A stretch of DNA of 64,000 nt. Source: Paenibacillus_I sp035510375. GTDB lineage: Bacteria > Bacillota > Bacilli > Paenibacillales > Paenibacillaceae. The position numbers and the translations under genes are program-made. The notes below the pieces were generated by a model. The model was not told where the DNA came from and did not search any database. It saw only the letters and a program-made list of their open reading frames with translations. Position 1 is the stretch's first letter. Each line of letters opens with the position of its first letter. The stretch lies in NCBI RefSeq assembly GCF_035510375.1, contig NZ_DATKHG010000006.1, one strand, 5' to 3'. Positions 25,437-34,646 of the stretch are shown piece by piece.

Positions 25437-26651
25437 TTATTGAAGTTTCTGGATCCGGTCCCACTGGCTGACGATGTCGGTTACCCGCACACCGAAATTC
25501 TCGTCGATAACGACAACCTCTCCCTTGGCGATCAGCTTGTTGTTGACCAGGATGTCGACAGGTTCGCCCGCGAGCTTATCCAATTCGATGACCGAACCTT
25601 GGGACAGCTCAAGTATTTCCTTAATCTGCTTCTGCGTTCTTCCCAACTCCACCGTTACCTTCAGAGGGATATCCAGCAGCAAATTGAGATTCGTGTCGTC
25701 CCCTTGCGGAAACGGCGCCTGTTGGAAATGACCGAATTGCACAGGCTGGACGTTGACGTTCCTGCCCGGAATGGAACCGTACGTTTGCGGACCCGGAGCA
25801 TGCATCATCGGCATCCCCGCCGCAGGCATTTCCGGCATCATAGGCGCACCGTATCCGGGCGGCTGCTGCATCGGAGGCTGATCGTACATCGGCGGCTGAG
25901 ACGGCTGCTGCGCGGGCGGCGCCGGCGTGTACGACGGTTCCACGGCCGCGGGCTCCGCGGATGCTCCGCCCATCAAGGTGGACACCATCTCCTTGGCGAA
26001 CGATACCGGAAGCAGCTGCATGATCGTCGAATCGATCAGATCGCCGATCTTTAAATGAAATGATATCTTGACGAAAACGTCGACGGGCGGCAAATTGCCG
26101 ACGCCCGAGCCGTTCGTCACATCGAGAATATCGATGCCGGGCGGCGAAATATTGACGAACCGGTTGAAGATGGTGGACATCGACGTTGCGGATGATCCCA
26201 TCATTTGGTTCATCGCTTCCTGCACGGCGCTGACGTGAATCTCATTGAGCTCCTGTCCTTCCGAAACGTCGCCCTCGCCGCCGAGCATCAAATCCGCGAT
26301 GACCTGGGCGTCTCTCGTCCGGATGACCAGCGAGTTGATGCCCTGGAAGCCTTCCACATATTGAACATGCACGGCTACATGCGGCTTCGGAAATTCCGTA
26401 TCCAGATCATTTCTGTGAATGACCGATACTTTCGGGGTCGTGATGTCCACTTTCTTGCCGAGCAGCGTGGATAACGCGGTAGCTGCGCTGCCGAACGTGA
26501 TGTTGCCGATTTCGCCGAGCGCGTCTTCTTCCAACGGGCTCAAATACTCATCCGAAGCCGGCTCGGGAGCCGGGCCCGGATCCGCGTCGCCGGAGGATTG
26601 GCGCAGCAAGGCGTCGATCTCTTCTTGCGACAAATAATCCTTACTCGTCAT
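25437..26651 (-). CDS. fliY: Motor switch phosphatase FliY
   Basis: C-ring protein combining a CheC-like CheY-P phosphatase with a FliN domain. It has 404 residues. The N-terminal peptide YLSQEEIDALLRQ matches the CheY-P-binding peptide of FliM. Two phosphatase motifs follow (EDALGEIGNITFGSAATALS; VQEAMNQMMGSSATSMSTIF). A Pro/Met/Gln-rich linker occupies about residues 240-300. The C-terminal SpoA/FliN domain begins near LLDIPLKVTVELGRTQKQIK. It overlaps the end of fliM by 11 bases. Confidence 0.97.
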   Translation of the reverse strand: MTSKDYLSQEEIDALLRQSSGDADPGPAPEPASDEYLSPLEEDALGEIGNITFGSAATALSTLLGKKVDITTPKVSVIHRNDLDTEFPKPHVAVHVQYVEGFQGINSLVIRTRDAQVIADLMLGGEGDVSEGQELNEIHVSAVQEAMNQMMGSSATSMSTIFNRFVNISPPGIDILDVTNGSGVGNLPPVDVFVKISFHLKIGDLIDSTIMQLLPVSFAKEMVSTLMGGASAEPAAVEPSYTPAPPAQQPSQPPMYDQPPMQQPPGYGAPMMPEMPAAGMPMMHAPGPQTYGSIPGRNVNVQPVQFGHFQQAPFPQGDDTNLNLLLDIPLKVTVELGRTQKQIKEILELSQGSVIELDKLAGEPVDILVNNKLIAKGEVVVIDENFGVRVTDIVSQWDRIQKLQ

Positions 26652-27642
26652 AATCTTCTTCCGCTCCTTCGCTTACGATCTCGTCCACTTGCACGGCCAT
26701 TCGATCCCGGATCGTGCCCGGACTGCCGATAAATTTCAACCGCTCGCCGACCTTGACGCGAAGCCCTTCATCGGTGCGCTTGTCCAATGTAATGACATCG
26801 CCCACATTCAGTTCCAGAAACTCGCGGATCGAGATCGACGAATTTCCGAGCTCCGCAACGATCGGCAGCTTTGCTTTGCTTACCCTGCTGCTCAGAATAT
26901 CGACTTCTTCGGGCGCACGGTTTTTTTTCTGGGAAACGAACCAATGATGAACCGACAGGCGCGACATGATCGGCTCGATGACGACATGCGGAATACAGAG
27001 ATTGATCATGCCGGTCGTATCGCCGATCTTCGTGCTGAGCGAAATAAGGGCGATCGTTTCATTAGGCGAAACGATCTGCATGAATTGCGGATTCGTCTCC
27101 AGCGCCTCCAGCCGGGGCGACAGATCGATGACCGTCCGCCAGGCCTCCTGCAAGCTTTCAAACGCCCGGTTGAAAATCCGTTCCATGACGATCGTTTCAA
27201 TTTCCGTGAGCGCCGTTATTTTGTTGGGGGCCGAGCCTTGGCCGCCCAGCATCCTGTCCAGCATGGCGTAGGCCACGTTCGGATGCACCTCGAGCACCAT
27301 TCGGCCTTCGAGCGGGTCGGCCTCGAAAATGTTGAGAATCGTCATTTTCGGGATGGATCGGATAAATTCGTCGTAAGGCAGCTGCTCGACCTGCACCACA
27401 TTGATTTGGACGAAGGTTCTCAATTGCGCGGAGAAATACGTCGTCAAATACCGGGCAAAGTTTTCGTGAATACGGGTCAGGCTTCGAAGGTGATCCTTGG
27501 AGAAGCGAACGGCCCGTTTGAAATCGTAAGCGCGGATCTTTTTCTGCGTTTCTTCCTTCTTGAGCTCCTCGGCGTCCATTTCACCGGAAGAAAGGGCGGC
27601 CAGCAGCGCGTCTATCTCATTTTGCGATAATACATCTACCAT
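26641..27642 (-). CDS. fliM: Flagellar motor switch protein FliM
   Basis: Binds CheY-P and connects FliG to FliN/FliY in the C-ring. It has 333 residues. The N-terminal CheY-binding peptide is VLSQNEIDALLAAL. The middle CheC-like domain includes QLRTFVQINVVQVEQLPYDE and VLEVHPNVAYAMLDRMLGG. The C-terminal SpoA domain is LGNSSISIREFLELNVGDVI. The ATG at 27642 follows GGGGGTGACACCT; an upstream GTG lies inside that sequence. Confidence 0.97.
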   Translation of the reverse strand: MVDVLSQNEIDALLAALSSGEMDAEELKKEETQKKIRAYDFKRAVRFSKDHLRSLTRIHENFARYLTTYFSAQLRTFVQINVVQVEQLPYDEFIRSIPKMTILNIFEADPLEGRMVLEVHPNVAYAMLDRMLGGQGSAPNKITALTEIETIVMERIFNRAFESLQEAWRTVIDLSPRLEALETNPQFMQIVSPNETIALISLSTKIGDTTGMINLCIPHVVIEPIMSRLSVHHWFVSQKKNRAPEEVDILSSRVSKAKLPIVAELGNSSISIREFLELNVGDVITLDKRTDEGLRVKVGERLKFIGSPGTIRDRMAVQVDEIVSEGAEEDYDE

Positions 27643-27693
27643 AGGTGTCACCCCCTCAACAAGCTTTCGGTAACGACCTCACGGATAACCGGC

Positions 27694-28176
27694 TCAGATC
27701 GTCGTTATGATAAAGTTGGTGATTTCGACTTTGGTGAGCTTCGATTTCTCGGGCAGCTCGGGATTGATCAAATTAAGCAGCTTCGCGGTCAGTGCGTCTT
27801 TCCCTTTGGAGCCTTTAAGCTCCTCCGGCGTCATATCGGACAGCGTGCGGATGATGATCGGTTTAATCTGGATGTCCTTGATTTTCTCGAAATCTTCCTT
27901 CGTTTTTTTGGAGTCGAGCTGGAAGGCGAAGTTCATGACGACTACATAGTCCGTATCCAGCAGATTCGTCCGGATGTCCTGGATCTCGGCCGTCAGCTCG
28001 ACGCGCTCGGAAGCGCTGATCTTCTCGGGCTTCACGGCTTCCACGCTTTCAATCGCAGCGGCCGCGGCATCCTTGCCCGAATCGTCGAAAAACTGATTGA
28101 ACAGAAATACGGCGACTACCGCGATTAACGCAATCGCCAGCAAGATCGTAATTAACCAAGGCAACATTTTCTTCAT
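27694..28176 (-). CDS. fliL: Flagellar basal body protein FliL
   Basis: Single-pass membrane protein around the stator, supporting torque and swarming. 160 residues: an N-terminal helix (LPWLITILLAIALIAVVAVF) and an extracytoplasmic FliL domain (IQDIRTNLLDTDYVVVMNFA, SDMTPEELKGSKGKDALTAK, KVEITNFIITTI). The ATG overlaps the swrD stop by four bases. Followed by fliM. Confidence 0.95.
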   Translation of the reverse strand: MKKMLPWLITILLAIALIAVVAVFLFNQFFDDSGKDAAAAAIESVEAVKPEKISASERVELTAEIQDIRTNLLDTDYVVVMNFAFQLDSKKTKEDFEKIKDIQIKPIIIRTLSDMTPEELKGSKGKDALTAKLLNLINPELPEKSKLTKVEITNFIITTI

Positions 28177-28400
28177 GACGAAGGCCCCTCCGTTTGCTCG
28201 CTCCGAATGATGGACGCTACGACCCCGATTTCGCGCAAATGCTGACGAATTCGGTCGATCAGCACGGCCGCCGGTTCCGAAGCCAATATCTTTTTTCCGG
28301 TCGTCAATGTAATGACCGTGTCCGGTACTTCTTCAATCGTCTCGATCAGAAGCGCGTTGATTATCAGCTTCGTACCGTTCAGCCGCGTCATCTCAATCAT
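28173..28400 (-). CDS. swrD: Swarming motility protein SwrD (FlbD family)
   Basis: 75 residues of the FlbD/YlzI family; in B. subtilis SwrD increases stator power for swarming. The family pattern is clear: MIEMTRLNGTKLIINALLIE, then DTVITLTTGKKILASE. The ATG at 28400 follows GGGGGAAGCTC; the six extra codons of the longer frame overlap this Shine-Dalgarno sequence and are excluded. It lies between flgE and fliL, its usual place. Confidence 0.93.
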   Translation of the reverse strand: MIEMTRLNGTKLIINALLIETIEEVPDTVITLTTGKKILASEPAAVLIDRIRQHLREIGVVASIIRSEQTEGPSS

Positions 28401-28480
28401 GAGCTTCCCCCTTATCATCCGGGGGAGAACGCCGGACGTTCTCCCCGCGGAGTTCTTGCCTGCCTGTTATGGCTCAGCTG

Positions 28481-29302
28481 TTACCGCTTCAGGTTGACGA
28501 CCTCTTGCAGCACTTCGTCGGAGGTCGAGATGATGCGCGAGTTTGCCTGGAAGCCGCGCTGCGCGACGATCATTTCCGTGAACTCGGTCGTCAGGTCGAC
28601 GTTCGACATTTCAAGCTGCCCGGAAATGATGGCGCCCGTGCCGACTTCGATATTGCCGGCGTTGCTGAGCACCACTTCCCCGTCGGGATGCGCGTTCGGC
28701 GTCATGCGGTACAGATTGCCGCCGACTTTCTCCAGTCCCGCCGGGTTCGCCACCTTGACGACCGCGAGCTGGAACTCGGTCGGCTCGCTTGTCCCATCCG
28801 CGCTTACCGAGATAATCGTTCCGTCCTGCGCGATCGAGAACGCCGTTACATCCTCGCCGAGCACGATCGGTTCGCCGCCGGCGCTGATGACGAACATGCC
28901 GTCGGAGTTGACGAGCTGGCGGTTCGCGTCAAGCATGAAGTTGCCGGCGCGCGACAGGTAAGGCACCTCTTGGTCCGGCGTCGTTTTCAGCGCGAAAAAT
29001 CCGTCGCCGTCGATCCGCACGTCCGTTGCGACGTTCGTCGTCATGGCGCTGCCCGCCGTATGAATCGTATCGATCGCCGACAGCGTTACGCCCAGGCCGA
29101 TCTGCTTGGCATTGACGCCGCCGATCGTTCCTTCGGTCGGCTGGCTCACGCCGGCCACGGTCTGGCTCAAAATATCCTTGAACATGACGCGGCCCGCTTT
29201 GAAGCCGATCGTGTTCACATTCGCGATGTTGTTGCCGATTACGTCAAGCTTCGTTTGAAAAGCGCGCATACCGGACACGCCGGAGTACATCGATCTTAAC
29301 AT
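28481..29302 (-). CDS. flgE: Flagellar hook protein FlgE (FlgG-like)
   Basis: Forms the hook. 273 residues, close to the short Bacillus hook protein. The N-terminal rod/hook signature is MLRSMYSGVSGMRAFQTKLD followed by IGNNIANVNTIGFKAGRVMF. The C-terminal pairing segment is SNVDLTTEFTEMIVAQRGFQ and ANSRIISTSDEVLQEVVNLK. In this position (after flgD and a small hook gene) the product acts as the hook protein, although many pipelines name it FlgG. About 140 bases without a gene separate it from the preceding gene. Confidence 0.93.
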   Translation of the reverse strand: MLRSMYSGVSGMRAFQTKLDVIGNNIANVNTIGFKAGRVMFKDILSQTVAGVSQPTEGTIGGVNAKQIGLGVTLSAIDTIHTAGSAMTTNVATDVRIDGDGFFALKTTPDQEVPYLSRAGNFMLDANRQLVNSDGMFVISAGGEPIVLGEDVTAFSIAQDGTIISVSADGTSEPTEFQLAVVKVANPAGLEKVGGNLYRMTPNAHPDGEVVLSNAGNIEVGTGAIISGQLEMSNVDLTTEFTEMIVAQRGFQANSRIISTSDEVLQEVVNLKR

Positions 29303-29443
29303 ACGCTTGTTAGCCTCCCGTTTAATATTGGTTAGAAGTTGTTTAGCCCGGCAAGCCGCTTCGTTCGGTCCGCGGCTCCGGGTCCCCGGTTAGGTCCGAC
29401 CCTTTGCTTGCCGTTGCTGCTCGCTGCATAGCCGTGCCGATGC

Positions 29444-29827
29444 TTACGAAATGACGACCGCGCTGTCGATCTGTGTAAAGACGTTACCCATCGCGGATTT
29501 GCCGTCCATCGCGGTCACGACGGTTTTGCTCGGCACATTGACGATCATCGCGATGTCGCGGTAAAGCACGAGCGAATCTTTCGCCCCTTTGGCTTCCGCC
29601 TGCGTCAGCGCGTTCATGATCTGGCCCAGCTGTTCCGGCTTGAGCGATATGCCCCGCTGCTGCATGCGCACCTCCGCATGACGGCTGAATTTCAACTGGG
29701 AAGCTTGCAGCAGGTCCTGGAATTTGACGCCATGCGGCGTGCCCGTTTCTGCGGCCTGCGTTTTGCGGATGCCGATAGGCGCAGCTCCCGCCGGGTGCAG
29801 CTGCCCGATTCTGACGGAATCACTCAC
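29444..29827 (-). CDS. Flagellar operon protein, TIGR02530 family
   Basis: 127 residues. The start is a GTG (MSDSVRIGQLHP) nine bases after a GGAGG and overlapping the flgD stop; the longer frame upstream is in the flgD coding region. The conserved part is SRHAEVRMQQRGISL, LYRDIAMIVNVPSKTVVTAM and the C-terminal VFTQIDSAVVIS. This family occurs between flgD and flgE in Firmicutes and is thought to serve hook assembly. No catalytic motif is visible. Confidence 0.88.
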   Translation of the reverse strand: MSDSVRIGQLHPAGAAPIGIRKTQAAETGTPHGVKFQDLLQASQLKFSRHAEVRMQQRGISLKPEQLGQIMNALTQAEAKGAKDSLVLYRDIAMIVNVPSKTVVTAMDGKSAMGNVFTQIDSAVVIS

Positions 29828-30278
29828 CGGCAGGCACCTCCCGCTTGTCGGCAATGGAGGTCAGCCGATCGACCGGGATGTTCTCATCTCCGATCTTGAC
29901 ATACTGCACACCGTCACGGACAACGATCGAGTCCACCGTTCCGGAGCGTTCGATCGCTTGACCGGAGGCATTGTTCTCGATCCATTCCACTTCCTTGCCG
30001 ATCAGCCCGGATGCGAACCCCAGGTTCGTACGGAGGGCCGTCATCTCCTTCGCCATGTTCATTAATTGCTCCACGGAAGAAAATTGCGCCATCTGCGCGA
30101 TATAGTCCTTATCCTGCAGCGGCTCCATCGGGTTCTGGTTTTTCAGCTGCTCGACGAGAATTTTAAGAAAATCGTCTTTGCCCAGGCTTGTATCCTTCGG
30201 CTTGGCCGCCGCCGCCTGCACGTTCGCGGCATCGTAGTATGGCCATACGTTTTTCGTCGATACAATTTCGTTCGCCAT
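29820..30278 (-). CDS. flgD: Flagellar hook assembly scaffold FlgD
   Basis: Hook cap that guides polymerisation of hook subunits. 152 residues, the short Firmicutes form without a C-terminal Ig-like domain. The export and cap region is well conserved: LGKDDFLKILVEQLKNQNPM, then EPLQDKDYIAQMAQFSSVEQ and LMNMAKEM. The ATG follows AGAAGGAGCA. It lies between fliK and the small TIGR02530 gene. Confidence 0.95.
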   Translation of the reverse strand: MANEIVSTKNVWPYYDAANVQAAAAKPKDTSLGKDDFLKILVEQLKNQNPMEPLQDKDYIAQMAQFSSVEQLMNMAKEMTALRTNLGFASGLIGKEVEWIENNASGQAIERSGTVDSIVVRDGVQYVKIGDENIPVDRLTSIADKREVPAGE

Positions 30279-30306
30279 TGCTCCTTCTCACCTCCGTTTC
30301 AACGGG

Positions 30307-31782
30307 TCAGGCCGTAATGTTGATCGCCCTGCCGTAGCCGAGTCCGTTTCTGACGGCCGAATCGACAAGTTCTTCCTCGAAGCCGGCCATACCGCCGTCA
30401 GCCGCGTTTCCGCTACGGTTGCCCTGCTGCTGCCGGAACGCTTGTCCGCCATGCTCGCGATGCCGTCCGTCCTGGAACATCTGGCTCTGCTGCGTGCCGT
30501 GCGAAACCTCCAGCTTCTCTACCTGCAGGCCTTGCGACTGAAGGGAGCTTCGAAGCTGCGCCAGCTGATTCTCCAGCATATCTTTCGCCGCCGCGTTCTC
30601 CGCTACGAACTGAGCCGTCAATTGGCCGTTCTGCAGTGAAATTCTCACATCGACCTGTCCCAGATGTTCAGGCATAAGCAGAAGCTTCGCTTCGGTCACG
30701 CCGTTTGCCTGAGTCAGTCCGAACTGCTTGACGATCATGCCCGTCATCGTTTCGAAGAATCGGTTTACCGGCACGGGTTGCGGCACCTGCGTTTTTGCCC
30801 CTTCGACAATCGGCTTCGCTCCATCCGGACGGCCAGTCGGCAGCCCATCAAACGCAGCATCCATTGCGATTTCGTCAGCGCCTGCAGTCGCGGCCTTCCC
30901 TGTCTCAGCCTCCGCCTCGGCAATAACCGTCTTCAATAAGGAAGGCTGAAGCGGCTGATTGCCCATGCGGACCAGGTGCAGGTTCGTCTGCGCGGCTTGC
31001 ACGGTAACGTTCGCCGCTCCGTTGGGATTGGCGTCGGACAGCTTCGCGCGGGCATCCGCCTGCCGGTTGCCATCGCGGATCAAGCCCGGGTTAGGTTGCG
31101 CGGCTGGGCCGGCAGCGTTCGCCGTTCCGTTCGGCTTGGCGTCAGGCTGCCCTTCCTTGCTTTCCGCCTGCTGCATTCCCGCCGCGCGGTCGTTGTCCGA
31201 CGCCGGCTGCTGCAAACGGTCCAACCGGGCATTCAAGATGGCGAGCTGTTCCTTGCCGAGCGCATTCGAGCCGCTTTCCTGCAGGAACGTCTTCAGGAAC
31301 GACAGCGTCTGAACCAGTTGGCTGCGAACGGAATCGCCCGTGTCCACCGCCGCTTCGGCAACGCCCTCTCCGGAAGTTTGCGAGCCGTTGTCGGCCGCTT
31401 CCGCCGTCTTTACCGGCACAAAACCGAACAGCGACATGAGCAGCGCGCTCAATTCGTTCAAGACGTCCGCCAACCCGGCTTCGTCTTGCCCGCCTTCCGC
31501 CGCCGTTTCACCTTGCAGCAGCTGAAGCGCCCGGTCGAGCTTCGATTCGATGCCTTCTCCGGTTGCGCCGGCGAGCAGCGCGGCCAAATCGCCGGAAACG
31601 AGGCCTGCGGCAATCGCCTTGCCAAGCACGGCATGATTCGCGGCGCCGGCCTCCGCCGTTCCGCCTGCCGCCTGCGCGAGCAACCCGCCGAATACTTGAG
31701 CCGCTTCGCCGGAAGGCGCGCCGCCGGTTGAAGCGATCAGCTGCACGGAACCTGACGGCATTTGCCCGATAGTCATTTGCAT
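30307..31782 (-). CDS. fliK: Flagellar hook-length control protein FliK
   Basis: Secreted ruler that triggers the FlhB substrate switch. 491 residues. The long N-terminal part is low-complexity, rich in Ala, Gln, Gly and Asn, as usual for FliK. The C-terminal hook-length domain is recognisable (LLLMPEHLGQVDVRISLQNG, QLTAQFVAENAAAKDMLENQ, LAQLRSSLQSQGLQVEKLEV). The ATG at 31782 follows AAGGAGGTGAGAAAAAG. A second FliK-like protein is encoded at 53136-55034. Confidence 0.92.
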   Translation of the reverse strand: MQMTIGQMPSGSVQLIASTGGAPSGEAAQVFGGLLAQAAGGTAEAGAANHAVLGKAIAAGLVSGDLAALLAGATGEGIESKLDRALQLLQGETAAEGGQDEAGLADVLNELSALLMSLFGFVPVKTAEAADNGSQTSGEGVAEAAVDTGDSVRSQLVQTLSFLKTFLQESGSNALGKEQLAILNARLDRLQQPASDNDRAAGMQQAESKEGQPDAKPNGTANAAGPAAQPNPGLIRDGNRQADARAKLSDANPNGAANVTVQAAQTNLHLVRMGNQPLQPSLLKTVIAEAEAETGKAATAGADEIAMDAAFDGLPTGRPDGAKPIVEGAKTQVPQPVPVNRFFETMTGMIVKQFGLTQANGVTEAKLLLMPEHLGQVDVRISLQNGQLTAQFVAENAAAKDMLENQLAQLRSSLQSQGLQVEKLEVSHGTQQSQMFQDGRHREHGGQAFRQQQGNRSGNAADGGMAGFEEELVDSAVRNGLGYGRAINITA

Positions 31783-31883
31783 CTTTTTCTCACCTCCTTT
31801 CAAAGCTCCTCCTCATGCATGGCGGGGCCCCCGAAAAGTATTAGGAGTAAGCTGCAGAGCTCGGCTTCACTTTGGGATATTTC

Positions 31884-32789
31884 TCACTTGCCGGACATGA
31901 GCTTCGCCACAAGCTGTGCCGTGTATTTCCGGTTCAGGCCGCTCATCTCCGCGACGATGCCGGACCGTGCCGTATCGTTTACGGAATTGAGCACCTGCAG
32001 CACCTTCGACGGACTGACCTCCGCCATTTGCAGCAGCAGCTCCGCCGCTTTGGCCGGCGCCATATTGTTGAATGTCGCGCTGAGCTGCGTCGTATCCAGG
32101 AACGGATCGGCTTGTGCCGTTTCGGTCGCTTGCTGTTTCAGCCGCGACTGGAGGGCCGCGATTTGCCTGTCCTTGACCGGTATCGTGTCTTTAAGGAGCG
32201 CCGCCGCTTCCGCCGCGATTCGCGGAGTCATCTTCTCCATGACCGCGATCCGGGAATCGGGGCTCATCGCATCCATAATCAGCACCATCTCCTCAAGCGT
32301 CATGCTCTGGAGAATCGGCGCCGCGCGGCCCGGCGTCATATCGCCGAACATGGACGCAAGGACGGAAATCCTGTTCCGGTATTCCTGGTCGTCGAGCTGC
32401 TTCTTCGCGCCTGCCGCTTTGGACTGCTCCAGCTGGCTTTGCAGATCGGCAATCGTGTTTTCCTGCGCCGCCTTCGTCGCCGTGAGCGCGGCAAGCTCGG
32501 ATTCCTTGGCGGCCAGCAGCTTCTCAAGCTCGCTGATCCTTTCGCCGATATTGCGGCTGCGGATCGTCTCGTCGCCCTCTCCGGGCGGCAACTCCGCCGC
32601 GGGAGCATCCGGCAGCACTTTTTCCAGCAGCGGCACCTTATTGCCGGCATCGAGCAGCCGGTTCCGCAAATCGATGTTGAACAACGTCAGCAGAACGCCC
32701 AGCAGCACCAACGTGAACAGAATCGGCGTCAGAAAGAACATGATTCGTTCCACCGCGCTGTATGTTTTTTCGGCTTCAATCTCCGCCAT
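31884..32789 (-). CDS. MotE-like flagellar protein (YlxF, MgtE N-terminal-like domain)
   Basis: 301 residues in the ylxF position between fliJ and fliK. One N-terminal membrane helix (IMFFLTPILFTLVLLGVLLT), a coiled coil (about 95-145, ELEKLLAAKESELAALTATK) and a C-terminal MgtE-N-like helical domain of two repeats (MFGDMTPGRAAPILQSMTLE and ATFNNMAPAKAAELLLQMAE). This architecture matches MotE, a chaperone-like partner of stator MotC in alpha-proteobacteria, and B. subtilis YlxF. A stator- or export-related role is inferred. Confidence 0.85.
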   Translation of the reverse strand: MAEIEAEKTYSAVERIMFFLTPILFTLVLLGVLLTLFNIDLRNRLLDAGNKVPLLEKVLPDAPAAELPPGEGDETIRSRNIGERISELEKLLAAKESELAALTATKAAQENTIADLQSQLEQSKAAGAKKQLDDQEYRNRISVLASMFGDMTPGRAAPILQSMTLEEMVLIMDAMSPDSRIAVMEKMTPRIAAEAAALLKDTIPVKDRQIAALQSRLKQQATETAQADPFLDTTQLSATFNNMAPAKAAELLLQMAEVSPSKVLQVLNSVNDTARSGIVAEMSGLNRKYTAQLVAKLMSGK

Positions 32790-32864
32790 TCCAATCTCTC
32801 CTCAAGCCCGCGAGGCTAAGCGCGCTTCGCGGTTTGTTTCAGGAAGCTTCACGCAGCTTGCGGC

Positions 32865-33311
32865 TTACCTGGCCGCAAGCATATGCCGGACGGTCGCCAT
32901 CTCGTCCAGCTCGTTCTGTTCCTTCAGCCGCATGCCGTGCAGAAAGGCATCCAGCGCTTTTTCCTTCGTCTTCAGCCAGATCTTCTCGTCCATCATTTTA
33001 TCGGAAAGCCTTATTTGCCCGCGCTCCACCTCGGTCTGCGCATACCGGACATCCTGCTTTTTGCGGTCGATGCGCGACTCCAGAAAGCCGATATAGTGCT
33101 GGATCATTTGGAGCTCGGCGAGAGGAATTCCTTCCGAAGCCGCGGCGTGGAGCCGCTCGCGGCATTCCGCCAGCTCCGACGCAAGCTGCTCCAGCGACCG
33201 TTCTTCATCGTGAAGCTTGCCGATCGCCGCGGACAGCATCCATTCGGCTTGCGTCTTCTCGCTTGTCTTCAGATCGACGATTCGTTGCAGCGGATAACGG
33301 TATTTGGACAT
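32865..33311 (-). CDS. fliJ: Flagellar export chaperone FliJ
   Basis: Coiled-coil protein that links the FliI ATPase ring to FlhA and escorts chaperones. 148 residues, almost entirely charged alpha-helix (YPLQRIVDLKTSEKTQAEWM ... EKALDAFLHGMRLKEQNELD). The ATG follows an AGGTAATC context. It starts ten bases after fliI ends. Confidence 0.92.
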   Translation of the reverse strand: MSKYRYPLQRIVDLKTSEKTQAEWMLSAAIGKLHDEERSLEQLASELAECRERLHAAASEGIPLAELQMIQHYIGFLESRIDRKKQDVRYAQTEVERGQIRLSDKMMDEKIWLKTKEKALDAFLHGMRLKEQNELDEMATVRHMLAAR

Positions 33312-33320
33312 TCCGGCTGA

Positions 33321-34646
33321 TTACCTCCCGTAAAATTGTGCGACCAGATTCTGCTGCGCTTCTGCAAAGCCGACCTTCTCATGCGTTTTCTGCTGGGTGA
33401 AGCCGCGAATCGCATCGTAATATTCGATCGCCCTGTCGATTTCCGGATTCGAGCCGCGCTGATACGCCCCGATATTGATCAAATCCTCCGAATCTCTATA
33501 TACGGACAGCAGGCGCTTGAGCTCGTTGGCCGCATCCTGCTGGTCGCCCGGGACGATGTTGCTCATCACCCTGCTGACCGATGCCAGCACGTCGATGGCC
33601 GGAAAATGGCCTTTGTTGGCCAGGCTTCGACTAAGCACGATATGCCCGTCAAGGATGCCCCGAACGGCGTCCGCGATCGGCTCGTTCATATCGTCGCCGT
33701 CGACGAGCACCGTATAGAACGCCGTAATCGAGCCGGCAGGTCCCGTGCCTGCCCTCTCCAGCAGCTTCGGCAGCATAGCGAACACGGACGGCGTATAACC
33801 GCGGGTTGCCGGCGGCTCGCCGATCGCGAGCCCGACCTCGCGCTGCGCCATCGCGAAGCGCGTGACCGAATCCATCATCAGCATCACATTCAGGCCGCGG
33901 TCGCGAAAATATTCGGCGATCGTCGTCGCGATCAACGCTCCCTTGATCCGGATAAGCGCCGGCTGGTCGGACGTCGCCACGACGACGACCGAACGGGCCA
34001 AGCCTTCCGGTCCGAGATCCTTCTCGATAAATTCCAGCACCTCGCGCCCCCGCTCGCCGATCAGCGCGATGACGTTGACGTCCGCCGACGTATTGCGCGC
34101 GATCATGCCGAGCAGCGTGCTTTTGCCGACGCCGGAACCGGCGAAAATGCCGACCCGCTGCCCTTGTCCTACGGTCAGCAGACCGTCGATGGCCCGCACG
34201 CCGATGCCGAGCGGCTCGGTAACGCGCGGCCGGAACAGCGGGTTGGCCGGCAGGTTATGCGTCGAGTAATGCGGCATCCGCGTCGGGATGAAGGAGCCGT
34301 CGAGCGGCTGTCCCAAACCGTCCAGCACCTTGCCGAGCAGCTCGGAGCCGACCTGCACCGTAAGCGGCTTGCCCGTTCCGACGACGTCGCAGCCGGGGCC
34401 GATCGCATGCAGGTCGCCGAGCGGCATCAGAATCACCTTGTTATTGCGAAAACCGACGACCTCGGCCTTCAGCGGTTTGGCCGATTTGGCCGGATAAATA
34501 TAACAGACATCGCCGACGCTCGCGTCCGGACCTTCCGATTCGACCGTCAAGCCGATCACCTGCGTCACTTTTCCGTTGACCCTAACCGGATCGAGCGGTC
34601 TCAAATGGTCGATGTATCTGGAAATGTCAGGTTGCAGGACGGTCAT
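33321..34646 (-). CDS. fliI: Flagellum-specific ATPase FliI
   Basis: Hexameric ATPase of the flagellar type III export apparatus. 441 residues. Walker A GSGVGKST at residues 170-177, the Walker B region NVMLMMDSVTRFAMAQREVG, and ELKRLLSVYRDSEDLINIGA with YQRGSNPEIDRAIEYYDAIR at the C-terminus. The ATG at 34646 (MTVLQPDISRYID) follows GGAGGCAATCGG and lies within the end of fliH, implying coupling; the longer frame is rejected. Confidence 0.98.
   Translation of the reverse strand: MTVLQPDISRYIDHLRPLDPVRVNGKVTQVIGLTVESEGPDASVGDVCYIYPAKSAKPLKAEVVGFRNNKVILMPLGDLHAIGPGCDVVGTGKPLTVQVGSELLGKVLDGLGQPLDGSFIPTRMPHYSTHNLPANPLFRPRVTEPLGIGVRAIDGLLTVGQGQRVGIFAGSGVGKSTLLGMIARNTSADVNVIALIGERGREVLEFIEKDLGPEGLARSVVVVATSDQPALIRIKGALIATTIAEYFRDRGLNVMLMMDSVTRFAMAQREVGLAIGEPPATRGYTPSVFAMLPKLLERAGTGPAGSITAFYTVLVDGDDMNEPIADAVRGILDGHIVLSRSLANKGHFPAIDVLASVSRVMSNIVPGDQQDAANELKRLLSVYRDSEDLINIGAYQRGSNPEIDRAIEYYDAIRGFTQQKTHEKVGFAEAQQNLVAQFYGR

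Noticed and set aside
29303..29443. Possible small gene between flgE and the TIGR02530 gene
   Set aside because: No frame with a ribosome-binding site and start codon gives a plausible protein.
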